Of a stretch of 35,295 nucleotides of DNA, positions 8,529 to 16,868 are shown piece by piece. The stretch covers positions 1-35,295 of the forward strand of contig CAZTXD010000021.1 of the NCBI GenBank assembly GCA_964617995.1. Reading direction: 5' to 3'. The notes under the pieces were generated by a model, which was given only the letters and a program-made list of their open reading frames with translations, ran no database searches and was not told where the DNA came from. Both the position numbers and the translations under genes were made by a program. Positions within the stretch are counted from its first letter, which is position 1. Every line of letters starts with the position of its first letter. The DNA is from CAZTXD01 sp964617995. GTDB taxonomy: Bacteria > Actinomycetota > Acidimicrobiia > Spongiisociales > ZC4RG35.

Positions 8529-9877
8529 CCACATTGTCGGTGGTAAACCGGGGCGGGAGCGATCGTCGAGAAGGCGTCCCGGTGCTGACCGTGCGCCAGG
8601 TACGGAAGCACTTCCCCATCAAGGAAGGAGCTCTGCAGCGGGTCGCCGGGCAGGTGCGGGCAGTAGACGGGGTGTCCCTCGACATTCGCCGGGGAGAGAC
8701 CCTGGGACTGGTGGGCGAGAGCGGGTGCGGCAAGACGACGCTGGGGCGCTGCATAGCCGGGCTGCTCCTGCCGACGGAGGGCGGCATCTACTTTCGCATC
8801 TCTCACGAGCAGCAGACCGAGCTGGACCGGGTGCTGGCCCTGGCGGTCGATGACCGCACCCACGCCGACCAGGCGTTCCTGGCCGGACTCGACTCCGAGC
8901 ACCGCATCGACACCATGAACGGCAGCGCACGCCGCGTCTACCGCCGCAACTGCCAGGTCGTCTTCCAGGATGCTTTCAGCTCCCTCAACCCGCGCCAGCT
9001 GATCAAAGACATCGTGGCCCGGCCCCTGCGGGTCTACCGGGAGGCGTCGGGCCAGGAGCTGACGGAGCGGGTGGTGAGCCTGCTGGAGAGCGTGGGCCTG
9101 GGCCGTCAGCACCTCTACCGCTACCCGCACCAGTTCTCGGGGGGTCAACGGCAACGCATCTCCATCGCCCGGGCGTTGGCCCTGGACCCCGAGTTCATCG
9201 TCCTGGACGAGCCGACCAGTGCCCTGGATGTGTCGGTTCAGGCCCAGATACTCAACCTCCTCCACGAGCTGCAGCGGGATTGGGGTCTGACCTTCCTGTT
9301 CATAAGCCACGACCTGGGCGTTGTTCGTCTGATGGCCGATCGTATCGCCGTCATGTATCTGGGCCAGGTGGTGGAACAGGGCACGGTTGCTCAGCTGTTC
9401 GAAAGTCCTCTCCATCCCTACACCGAGGCGCTGCTCGCCGCCAACCCGGACATCCACGCCGATCCCTCCGACCGCATCCAGGGCCTGGAAGGCACCGTCC
9501 CCGACCCCGCCAATCCGCCGCAGGGCTGCCGCTTCCACACCCGTTGTCCGGTGGCGACCCCGCTCTGCGGGTGGGAGGTGGACGATGCCGTCGCCTGGCT
9601 GAGCGACAGCCGAGACCTCCCCGACACACTGAGCGGGGTGGAGCGTCATTCCGACTTCGACGCCACCCTCGCTTTCGACGACCCGGAGTCGGCGGCGGCG
9701 GTCGGCTCCCGTCTGACGAGCAGAGAGCCGCCGCCATCGATGGCGGCGGCTCTGGCGGAGGTGGGCGTGGACTCACACCAGGTGCGGATACGCTTCACCG
9801 AACGAGGGCCGATGGAGCTGCAGGAGGTCGAGGACGGCCACCTTTCGGCCTGCATCCTCCACACCGACCAGTCCTGA
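8525..9877 (+). CDS. ABC transporter ATP-binding protein, DppF/OppF type, with extra C-terminal tail
   Basis: The product has 450 residues, well over the usual 320-340. Walker A is GESGCGKT (64-71), the Q-loop is VVFQDAFSSLNP, the signature is FSGGQRQRI (204-212) and Walker B is FIVLDEPTSALD (about 224-235). Two parts are extra: an insertion of roughly 45 residues between Walker A and the Q-loop, and a tail of about 80 residues after the oligopeptide-transporter domain (about 370-450) rich in acidic and alanine residues. A 30-bp perfect palindrome lies inside the tail's coding sequence. ATG 8525 overlaps the previous stop and is preceded by GGAGGA. This is the last gene of the importer operon; it converges with the SnoaL-like gene 10 bp away. 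Confidence 0.92.
   Translation: MTTLSVVNRGGSDRREGVPVLTVRQVRKHFPIKEGALQRVAGQVRAVDGVSLDIRRGETLGLVGESGCGKTTLGRCIAGLLLPTEGGIYFRISHEQQTELDRVLALAVDDRTHADQAFLAGLDSEHRIDTMNGSARRVYRRNCQVVFQDAFSSLNPRQLIKDIVARPLRVYREASGQELTERVVSLLESVGLGRQHLYRYPHQFSGGQRQRISIARALALDPEFIVLDEPTSALDVSVQAQILNLLHELQRDWGLTFLFISHDLGVVRLMADRIAVMYLGQVVEQGTVAQLFESPLHPYTEALLAANPDIHADPSDRIQGLEGTVPDPANPPQGCRFHTRCPVATPLCGWEVDDAVAWLSDSRDLPDTLSGVERHSDFDATLAFDDPESAAAVGSRLTSREPPPSMAAALAEVGVDSHQVRIRFTERGPMELQEVEDGHLSACILHTDQS
9724..9753. repeat. 30-bp perfect palindrome inside the DppF-type tail
   Basis: The sequence from 9724 to 9753 equals its own reverse complement, centred on CCATCGATGG and flanked by GCCGCCG/CGGCGGC arms. In the reading frame it encodes a stretch around PPPSMAAA. 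In RNA it could form a strong hairpin about 120 bases before the end of the importer operon. It may simply reflect proline- and alanine-rich codons; no function is shown. Confidence 0.6.
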
Positions 9878-9887
9878 ACCGAGCGCC

Positions 9888-10358
9888 TCAGCCGGCGGAG
9901 AGGTCGCCTGGGTTCACGTCCAGGGCTCGCAGCATCCCCAGCTCGTCTCCGAAGTACCAGGCCTCGGCGATGAGGCCGTCCTCTACCCGCCACAGTCCCA
10001 CCTCGATGACGTCGACATGGCGGCCGGTGGCCGGGATGCCGTAGATGGAGCCGGTGTGGGTGCCGACGACGTGGAAAATCCCCCACACCTTGTCGTCCTT
10101 GGCGGTCAGCTCGATGAGGATGTTCTGGCGGTCGCGTATCGACGCGTCGTCCATTCCCCCCGGCCCTTCGTGCCCCCACAGTTCCCCGATGTGGGTGAAG
10201 CCGGCCCGGTGGCGACGGAAGCCGGGCGCCAGGAACGGTTTCCGCTCCGAGACCCTCGCCGCCCGGTACGCCGCCACCACGGCCAGGGCCTCTGCCTCCT
10301 GGGGAGTGCAGGTGCATTCGGTGTCGCCGAACAGGGAGATGTGGGGATGTTCGATCAC
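9888..10358 (-). CDS. SnoaL-like / NTF2-fold protein
   Basis: The product has 156 residues. Its C-terminal half (FHVVGTHTGSIYGIPATGRHVDVIEVGLWRV split across a few blocks, then GLIAEAWYFGDELGML) shows the pattern of SnoaL-like polyketide-cyclase or ester-cyclase proteins of the NTF2 fold. These include enzymes acting on small hydrophobic or aromatic compounds as well as proteins of unknown role. I place the start at GTG 10358, which overlaps the stop of the upstream MFS gene (GTGA) and implies translational coupling; a GTG further upstream at 10397 is possible but would run into that gene. It is the second gene of a two-gene minus-strand unit. The substrate is unknown. Confidence 0.72.
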   Translation of the reverse strand: MIEHPHISLFGDTECTCTPQEAEALAVVAAYRAARVSERKPFLAPGFRRHRAGFTHIGELWGHEGPGGMDDASIRDRQNILIELTAKDDKVWGIFHVVGTHTGSIYGIPATGRHVDVIEVGLWRVEDGLIAEAWYFGDELGMLRALDVNPGDLSAG

Positions 10359-11557
10359 GGTCGTGAGGGCGAGGTCTCGGGAAGGAGTCTGGCACACGTG
10401 AGACCGACGGCAGCGAGCAGCCCGGCAACGAAGAGGAAGGCAGCCTCACGCCCCACTCCTTCGAAGAGGGCGCTGACGGCGATGGGGCCGAACACGAGCC
10501 CGAGATCGCCCACGAAGCGGAAACGTCCCAGTCGGGTTCCGACCTGGCCTGGATCGGAGAGATCTCCGAGGATGGTCGCCGCCACAGGAACGGCGAAGCT
10601 GGCCAGCGACATGACGACGATTGCGGCGATCCAGGTCGGGATGGTGGGGGGCAAGGCGAGTAGCCCTACTCCCAGTGCCTGGACCAAGAGTCCCGGCACG
10701 AGGGCTGCCTTCCTCGACATCCGATCCGACAGCCGCCCCCCGATCAGGGTTCCGACGAAACGGGCCAGCCCTCCCACACCGAGGGCCAGGCCGATGGCGG
10801 CGGCGCCGAGTCCCAGGTCGGCGGCACCGATGAGGGGAACCAGGGTCTGGGGAACCGCTCCCAGAGTGAGGAACACCGCGAACGGCACACTCTGAAGGAC
10901 GAGCATCGACACGAGCGGCGGCCCTCCACTCCGGTCACCCCGCCCACCAGACACCGGCTCACCGAGGGCGGTCGGTGCGGCATCCCTGGAGGCGAAGGCC
11001 AGAGCAGCAGCGACCAGGCCCGCCACGACGGCTCCGACGTACATGGCAACACGCCATCCTCCCGCCCCGGCGATGAGACCGGCGGCGGAAGGCCCCAATG
11101 CCTGTCCGCCGAGCAGACCGGCCGAGAACACCGCCATCGACGTTCCCCGGAACTCGGCGCCACCCGCATGGGAGAAGTACGTCATGCCCGTTGTGTTCGT
11201 GGCCGACGAGGTCATCCCCAACAGCAAGGCGGCGGTGTACACGGGCAGCAGCGACTGGGAGACACCGAGGAGGAGGCTGCCGACACCGACCCCGACGGCC
11301 GAGATCGTCATGAGCCGTCGAGCTGGGAACCGGTCCGCCAGGTAGCCGCCAGGTAGGTCGGCGGCCAGCCGGCCGACGGCGAATACGGTGGTGACCGCAC
11401 CGAGCTGGAACGTCGACATCGCCAGCTCCGAACCGAACTCGGGAAGGAGGGCGACCCGAAAGAACGCCAGCGCGGTCAGTGCCAGAACGGCGAGACCGAC
11501 GGTAACGGGCTCCAGCAAGCCGCTGGCGGCGCGCAGACGGTGGACGTAATCTCGCAT
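10355..11557 (-). CDS. MFS transporter
   Basis: The product has 400 residues with about twelve predicted membrane helices in two six-helix halves. The conserved loop 2-3 motif of the major facilitator superfamily is seen as GGYLADRFPARRLM, with a second-half equivalent GGRLSDRMSRKA. The start is taken at ATG 11557 (MRDYVHRL). ATG 11572 is in frame, but it lies within a candidate -10 box and is less likely. It is first of a two-gene unit with the SnoaL-like gene and diverges from the LVIVD/amidohydrolase operon across a short intergenic stretch that holds an imperfect copy of the palindrome. Direction of transport and substrate are not evident. Confidence 0.88.
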   Translation of the reverse strand: MRDYVHRLRAASGLLEPVTVGLAVLALTALAFFRVALLPEFGSELAMSTFQLGAVTTVFAVGRLAADLPGGYLADRFPARRLMTISAVGVGVGSLLLGVSQSLLPVYTAALLLGMTSSATNTTGMTYFSHAGGAEFRGTSMAVFSAGLLGGQALGPSAAGLIAGAGGWRVAMYVGAVVAGLVAAALAFASRDAAPTALGEPVSGGRGDRSGGPPLVSMLVLQSVPFAVFLTLGAVPQTLVPLIGAADLGLGAAAIGLALGVGGLARFVGTLIGGRLSDRMSRKAALVPGLLVQALGVGLLALPPTIPTWIAAIVVMSLASFAVPVAATILGDLSDPGQVGTRLGRFRFVGDLGLVFGPIAVSALFEGVGREAAFLFVAGLLAAVGLTCARLLPETSPSRP

Positions 11558-11576
11558 GATCCCCGCCTGCATGCTA

Positions 11577-11586
11577 CAAACGATTG
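11577..11586. promoter_or_regulatory. Imperfect operator copy, CAAACGATTG
   Basis: This differs from CAATCGATTG by one base and sits in the 59-bp gap between two divergent units. Like three exact copies it is followed by CGG on the plus strand. It is 31 bp before the GTG of the LVIVD gene and next to TAGCAT (11576-11571, minus), a possible -10 box for the MFS gene. Because it is degenerate it may bind weakly. Confidence 0.5.
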
Positions 11587-11616
11587 CGGGCATCCCAGAC
11601 CGCCCCGAGGAGACCC

Positions 11617-12807
11617 GTGCACCCTTCCGACATCGACGGATTCCAACAGATCGGCCATTCCGATCTGAACGGCTTCGGGGACGGAATGCAGACGATGCCC
11701 CTGGGCGATGCCCTCTATGTGGCTCACTTCGGTCCGAGCGGCAAGGGAACCTCCATCCTCGACATCTCGGACCCGGCGGATCCACGGGTGGTGCGACAGT
11801 GGGACGCTCCGGCCGGGTCCCACACCCACAAGGTCCAGGTCGCCGACGGGCTCCTGCTGGTCAACCATGAACTGTTCCGGAGCAACGGGCCGGCCCCCGT
11901 GGGCATGGCCATCTACGACACATCCGACCCGTTCGATCCCCGGCAGGTGGGCTTCTTCGACACAGGCGGGCGGGGTGTCCACCGCATCGTGTACGAAGGT
12001 GGTCCCCATGCCTACATCTCGGCGGTACCTCCCGGCTACACGGGCCGGATCTGGTCGATCGTCGACGTCTCCGTCCCGTCCCGCCCCACCGAGGTGGGAC
12101 GGTGGTGGTGGCCCGGGATGTGGACCGACGGAGGTGAAACACCCGACTGGCCGGAGTCGGAGGAGCGGATCGTCCACCACGCCATGGTCCACGGCGACCG
12201 TGCCTACGTCGGTTTGTGGGACAGCGGCATGGTCATCCTCGACATCTCGGATCCCACTCGCCCGCACACCATCTCCCGGCTGAGCTGGGAGGAAGGGGGC
12301 CACACCCACACCTGCCTGCCTCTGCCTGAGCGCGATCTGGTAGTGGTGACCGACGAGGCGGTCACCGACGGGTGTGACGGCGATCGGCACATGGTGCGGG
12401 TGGTCGACGTGTCCGATGAGACCCACCCCTTCGTGCGGTCCATCTGCCCGGTCCCGGAGGGCGACTTCTGTGAGCGGGGCTTGCGTTTCGGCGCCCACTG
12501 CCTGCATGAGAACCGGCCGGGCAGCTACCGCAGCGAGGAGATCGTGTTCGCCACCTATTTCAACGCCGGGCTGCGGGTCTACGACGTGGCCGACCCCGAC
12601 CACCCCATCGAGATCGCCCACTGGATCCCCGCGTGTCCCCCCGGCCAGGCCGCCTCTCAGATCAACGACGTGTTCGTGGCGGCGGATCACACCGTCTACG
12701 TCACGGACCGGGTCAGCGGCGGCGTCTACATCCTCCAGCCCACCGCCGCACTGTCAGACCACATGACGGTCGCTGCGGCCGGTGGCAGACGAAAAGGACC
12801 GACATGA
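11617..12807 (+). CDS. LVIVD-repeat beta-propeller protein (first copy)
   Basis: The product has 396 residues and no signal peptide, so it is predicted cytoplasmic. It contains repeated blades with the pattern ILDISDP, IYDTSDP, IVDVSVP, ILDISDP, VVDVSDE and VYDVADP, characteristic of LVIVD-repeat proteins, which fold as beta-propellers. Histidines recur just before the blade strands (SHTHKV, GVHRIV, IVHHAMV, GHTHTCLPLP, GAHCLHEN), suggesting a possible metal site on the propeller axis; that is inference. GTG 11617 follows GAGGAG (11607-11612); an in-frame ATG at 11584 is less well placed. It overlaps the amidohydrolase start by ATGA and shares the operon with a second LVIVD protein. The biochemical role of this family is not established. 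Confidence 0.82.
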   Translation: MHPSDIDGFQQIGHSDLNGFGDGMQTMPLGDALYVAHFGPSGKGTSILDISDPADPRVVRQWDAPAGSHTHKVQVADGLLLVNHELFRSNGPAPVGMAIYDTSDPFDPRQVGFFDTGGRGVHRIVYEGGPHAYISAVPPGYTGRIWSIVDVSVPSRPTEVGRWWWPGMWTDGGETPDWPESEERIVHHAMVHGDRAYVGLWDSGMVILDISDPTRPHTISRLSWEEGGHTHTCLPLPERDLVVVTDEAVTDGCDGDRHMVRVVDVSDETHPFVRSICPVPEGDFCERGLRFGAHCLHENRPGSYRSEEIVFATYFNAGLRVYDVADPDHPIEIAHWIPACPPGQAASQINDVFVAADHTVYVTDRVSGGVYILQPTAALSDHMTVAAAGGRRKGPT

Positions 12808-13805
12808 CCTTCGACGTCCATGCCCATTGCATTCCCGACGCTTTCCTCCGGCTGTTGCGCGCCGAGGGTGAGGACCTCGGCATCCGGGTGGTCTCCGACG
12901 AGCGAGGCGAGTCGGCCGTGATCGCCGACCGGGTGAAGCTGGCGCCCTTCCGCCCCATCCTCGGCGACATGGAGACACGTCTGGCCACCATGGACGCCAC
13001 CGGCATCGACGTGCAGTTCCTGTCGGGATGGATCGACCTCACTGCCTACGCCCTCCCTCCCGATCTCGCCCCCCGCTACGCGCGCCGGTTCAACGAGATC
13101 CTCGCCTCCGAAGCCGCCCGGCACCCGGACCGATTCCTCGCTCTGGGGACGGTTCCTCTCCAGAACCCGCGGGCGGCCGCCGAGGAGCTGACCCACGGCG
13201 TGTACGAACTCGGCATGGTGGGCGTGCAGATCGCCACCACCGTCGATGAGACCGACCTCGACCAGGCCGGGCTCGACCCCTTCTGGGAAGCGGCGGAGGC
13301 CCTGCGCTGCCTGGTCGTGATCCACCCGTGCAATCCACTCGCCGGCGTCGACCTCTCCCGCAACTTCCTCGACAACATGGTGGGCCGGCCGGCCGAGAGC
13401 ACGATCGCAGTGGCCCACCTCCTCTTCAGCGGGATTCTCGAGCGATACCCGGAGCTGGTGGTGTGCGTGGTGCATGGAGGCGGATTCGTCCCCTATCAGC
13501 TCGGTCGGATGCAGCGTGGCTTCGAGGCGGTCTCCCACCTGGCGGCACGGAACATCGACACGGGCCCCACCGACCTGGCACGACGCCTCTACTACGACAC
13601 GGTGCTACACGACCCCCACGCCCTGGCCTTTCTGGTGGAGCGGATGGGCGCCGACCACGTCGTCGTCGGAACCGACTACCCCTTCGAGATGGGCGACCCC
13701 GACCCCCTCGCCACGGTCGGAGCCATCCCCGGCCTGACCGATGAGCAGCGGAAGATGATCTCCGAAGGGAACGTCGCCCGTATCCTCGACGACATGGCAC
13801 GTTGA
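12804..13805 (+). CDS. Metal-dependent amidohydrolase (amidohydrolase 2 / ACMSD-like family)
   Basis: The product has 333 residues, typical of the family that includes aminocarboxymuconate-semialdehyde decarboxylase and gamma-resorcylate decarboxylase. Metal-binding features are visible in order: HAH at residues 6-8, H174 in VVIHPCNP, the histidine in VHGGGFVPYQ (about 223) and the aspartate in VGTDYPFEMGD (about 290). These proteins are zinc-dependent hydrolases or non-oxidative decarboxylases, often acting on aromatic or ring-opened acids. ATG 12804 overlaps the LVIVD stop, and its own stop overlaps the TTG start of the second LVIVD gene, so the three are probably translated as a coupled unit. 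Which reaction it performs cannot be told. Confidence 0.88.
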   Translation: MTFDVHAHCIPDAFLRLLRAEGEDLGIRVVSDERGESAVIADRVKLAPFRPILGDMETRLATMDATGIDVQFLSGWIDLTAYALPPDLAPRYARRFNEILASEAARHPDRFLALGTVPLQNPRAAAEELTHGVYELGMVGVQIATTVDETDLDQAGLDPFWEAAEALRCLVVIHPCNPLAGVDLSRNFLDNMVGRPAESTIAVAHLLFSGILERYPELVVCVVHGGGFVPYQLGRMQRGFEAVSHLAARNIDTGPTDLARRLYYDTVLHDPHALAFLVERMGADHVVVGTDYPFEMGDPDPLATVGAIPGLTDEQRKMISEGNVARILDDMAR

Positions 13806-15046
13806 GCACGGCACCCGGCTTCTCCACCGACGGTTTCGAGCCGGTCGCCTATCACGACCTGGAGGGCAAGCCCTGTTTCAAGATGGCCCTGCAGGTGGTG
13901 GATCGACGCTGGTTCCTGTACGCGACCCGTTTCTGGGAATCGGGCACGACGATCCTGGAGGTGACGGACCCGGCCTCGCCACAGATAGTGGGCGAGATCC
14001 GCGGTCCCGACGATCGCAACGTTGCCACCTGGCAGGTGCAGGTGGCCGACGGGCTGCTCGTGCACGGCCTCCAGCACCGGCCCCCGCCCTGGGGCGGAGA
14101 GGCGGGAACAGCCGGAGAGGAAGGAATCCAACTCTGGGACGTATCCGATCCCGAGAAGCCCCGGCCGGTGTCGAGCTACCGCTACGGATCGATCGGGACC
14201 CACCGCAATTTCTACTCGGGCGGCCGCTACATCCACGCCACCGCCGCCGTCCCCGGGATGGAAGGCTTCATCTACTCGATCCTCGACATCGACGACCCTC
14301 GCCGTCCCCGGGAGGCCGGGAGATGGTTCCTGCCCGAGCAATTCAGTGCCGGAGGGGCGTCTCCCCCGAACCGGCCGTCGTTACACGGCCCCGCCTATCC
14401 GGTCGGGGACCGGGCCTACCTTCCCTATGGACAGGGGGGAATGGTGATCCTGGACATCAGCGACGTGGCCGACCCCCGACTCGTGTCGCGCCTCGACTTC
14501 GGGGCGGCTTTCTCCAGCATGATCGCTCTCCACACGGTGATCCCTCTGCCGGATCGAAACTTGGCCGTGGTCAACACGGAAGCGATCGCCGAGTTGACCG
14601 AGGAACCCTACAATTTCGCCGGCATCGTCGACATCTCCGACGAGACCGACCCGCGACTCATCTCCCTGCTGCCCCCACCCGTTCCAGATCAGGCCGCACC
14701 GTATCCCAACTTCAACCGAAGAGGAGGTCGCTTCGGGCCCCACAACCAGCACCACCACCAGGGAAATCCCCACCTGTTGCAAACCGATACTCTCGTCTAT
14801 CTCACCTGGTTCAACGCCGGCCTGCGGGTCTACGACATCTCCGATCCGTATGCCCCCCGGGAGATCGCCTGGTTCCTCCCCGACGATCCCACCGAACGCC
14901 GCGGGCTCCTACCCCGCTCCGCCCTGGTCACCCAGTCGGAGGACGTGTTGGTCGACGTCCGCGGCTTCGCTTACTTGACCGACAAGAACCACGGGCTGCA
15001 CGTGATCAGACATACCCCTGGGCCAGGGGCGCAGCGGGCCGGGTGA
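13802..15046 (+). CDS. LVIVD-repeat beta-propeller protein (second copy)
   Basis: The product has 414 residues with the same architecture as the first LVIVD protein but clearly diverged in sequence. Blade motifs include ILEVTDP, LWDVSDP, ILDIDDP, ILDISDV, IVDISDE and VYDISDP, and FNAGLRVYD is shared by both copies. Conserved histidines again precede blades (GTHRNF, SLHGPAY, ALHTVIPLP), and a histidine-rich GPHNQHHH segment stands out near residue 320. No signal peptide is seen. The start is TTG 13802, overlapping the amidohydrolase stop as TTGA; no better start is evident nearby. It converges with the CocE gene, with 21 bp between stops. Divergence rather than identity suggests two subunits or two specificities, not a recent duplication. 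Confidence 0.8.
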   Translation: MSTAPGFSTDGFEPVAYHDLEGKPCFKMALQVVDRRWFLYATRFWESGTTILEVTDPASPQIVGEIRGPDDRNVATWQVQVADGLLVHGLQHRPPPWGGEAGTAGEEGIQLWDVSDPEKPRPVSSYRYGSIGTHRNFYSGGRYIHATAAVPGMEGFIYSILDIDDPRRPREAGRWFLPEQFSAGGASPPNRPSLHGPAYPVGDRAYLPYGQGGMVILDISDVADPRLVSRLDFGAAFSSMIALHTVIPLPDRNLAVVNTEAIAELTEEPYNFAGIVDISDETDPRLISLLPPPVPDQAAPYPNFNRRGGRFGPHNQHHHQGNPHLLQTDTLVYLTWFNAGLRVYDISDPYAPREIAWFLPDDPTERRGLLPRSALVTQSEDVLVDVRGFAYLTDKNHGLHVIRHTPGPGAQRAG

Positions 15047-15067
15047 GGATCCGGCTGCTCGTGGCAG

Positions 15068-16837
15068 CTACCGGGGCGGGATGACCGGCACCAGCAAGCG
15101 AGAGGGGTGATCCGGCCCGAGGTGGACGGTCACCGTCCCCCCGAAGACCTCCTCGGGTCGGTCGTCGGGGTCGGTGTGGGTCATGCCCCCGGTGCCGCGG
15201 GTGGCGTAGTAGAACGTCCGACCGTACTCGTCGATTGGACCCCGATACTCGTAGTCCTTTCCCCGCACCCATAGCTCCAGGCGGTAACCGGCCAGGACCA
15301 CGATGCAGGTGGGGACGATCTCTACCTCGAGTTCGTACACCTCACCCGGGTTGAGGGGCTCCGTCGCGTCGTGAAGGTGAAACGGCTGCCAGGGCAGGCT
15401 CCTGGCCGCGTCGAGGGCACGGTGAGAGGCACGCAACCAGCCGTTGGCCACCGGGGTGTTGGGGTCGGTGGATCCCTCGAATGTGACCTCGTTTCCGTCG
15501 GGGTCGAACAGCTGCAGGATGACGAACAGATCGGCATCGGTGGTGGAGGACGAGACGAACACCTTCAGTGCCAACGGGCCGGTGATCTCGGTCTCCTCCG
15601 TGAACGGCTCGGTGGTGAAGTGGAGGCCCTCGCCCAGCCCCTCGAACTCGAGGGAGGCCGTTCGGCGCGCTTCCTCGATGGACAGGGAGAGGTCGGGATG
15701 GAGATGGAGCTCCGTCCAGCGGGTACGGGCCAGGGGCCACTCATGCTCTCCCCGCCACTCGAACGCCTCCCCGGGACGGCGGATGTTGAGCTGGACGCGG
15801 GGCGTGGAATCGAAGCCGTTGTCCTCTCCCTTCAGGAAGTGGTCGAAGAACCGCTTCTGCAGGTCCCGCCCGTAAGCGGAGTAGAAGTGGGTCCAGTGCG
15901 TGTCTCCATGCGCCTCGAGCCACTTCTGCTCGGACGAGGCCTGCATGAAGCCGTTGAAGTTGCCCCGGGGGTGGATGCCCTGACCTCCCCAGTTGGCCGC
16001 AGACAGGAAAGGCACGTTGACCATGCTCAGGTCGATGGTTCGCTCCCGGTGCCATGAGTCGTAGAGAGGATGGGCCTTGATGTTCGAGTAGGAATCCAGA
16101 CGGTTCTCGGCCAGTTCCTGCTCCGTGAGGGTCATCGCGCCGGCGACCGACTGACCCGTGTTGGGATCACGAGGAGCCCTCTCCCCCTGTCCGTACTGAA
16201 TGGGGTTGATCTGACGTTCCTGCCATTGCTTGGTGAATTCGCTGAGGATGCCCCCGTGGTAGTAGGCATCCCGATAGGGATCGTTGAACCCCTCCCAGGC
16301 CACGAAGGCGGCGAGGTGCTCCGGCTGGCGAGAGGCGGCAGCCCAGGCCATCACGGCGTAATAGGAGATGCCCATGACCCCGACCCGTCCGCTACTCCAG
16401 TCCTGTACCCCCGCCCACTCCACCGACTCGGCGGTGTCGTCGTACTCCCGGGGCTCTAAGGGCGACAGGATGCCGGGTGACCATCCCGCTCCCCGCGAGT
16501 CGACTCGGACGACCACGTAGCCCTCCGGCACCCACCGTTCGGGGTCGGTCACCTCCCAGGACTGGTATTTCCCGGTCGACCCTTCCAGCACGGATGGATC
16601 CTTCGCCAGCAGCTTGTCCCATTGCATCCGATAGATGGGGCCGTCGAAGGGCAGCCCCTTGGCATACACCCCGTGGGAGAGAATGACGGGATATCGGCCT
16701 TCGACCGGAGGACGAAACACGTCTGCCCGAAGTATCGCTCCGTCGCTCATAGGTACCGGCATCTGGTAATCGATGACCATGCCGTCCGCATGACGCGTGA
16801 ACGTGAACTCATCGCCTGGACAATTCGACCCTGTCAC
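15068..16837 (-). CDS. CocE/NonD-family alpha/beta hydrolase (peptidase S15 type)
   Basis: The product has 589 residues, normal for CocE-like ester or amide hydrolases such as cocaine esterase, glutaryl-7-ACA acylase and X-Pro dipeptidyl-peptidases. The N-terminal domain has RVDSRGAGWSPG (111-122) and the nucleophile motif GISYYA, with Ser158. The C-terminal part, from about residue 340, is the jelly-roll PepX_C-like domain. GTG 16837 is preceded by GAGGAGG, which supports the start. No signal peptide is seen, so the protein is probably cytoplasmic. It is the last gene of the five-gene minus-strand operon, 31 bp after the Gfo/Idh gene. It likely cleaves an ester or amide in the imported compound; the substrate is unknown. 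Confidence 0.9.
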   Translation of the reverse strand: MTGSNCPGDEFTFTRHADGMVIDYQMPVPMSDGAILRADVFRPPVEGRYPVILSHGVYAKGLPFDGPIYRMQWDKLLAKDPSVLEGSTGKYQSWEVTDPERWVPEGYVVVRVDSRGAGWSPGILSPLEPREYDDTAESVEWAGVQDWSSGRVGVMGISYYAVMAWAAASRQPEHLAAFVAWEGFNDPYRDAYYHGGILSEFTKQWQERQINPIQYGQGERAPRDPNTGQSVAGAMTLTEQELAENRLDSYSNIKAHPLYDSWHRERTIDLSMVNVPFLSAANWGGQGIHPRGNFNGFMQASSEQKWLEAHGDTHWTHFYSAYGRDLQKRFFDHFLKGEDNGFDSTPRVQLNIRRPGEAFEWRGEHEWPLARTRWTELHLHPDLSLSIEEARRTASLEFEGLGEGLHFTTEPFTEETEITGPLALKVFVSSSTTDADLFVILQLFDPDGNEVTFEGSTDPNTPVANGWLRASHRALDAARSLPWQPFHLHDATEPLNPGEVYELEVEIVPTCIVVLAGYRLELWVRGKDYEYRGPIDEYGRTFYYATRGTGGMTHTDPDDRPEEVFGGTVTVHLGPDHPSRLLVPVIPPR

Positions 16838-16868
16838 GGCGGCCTCCTCGTGGCAACAACGCCCGGAC

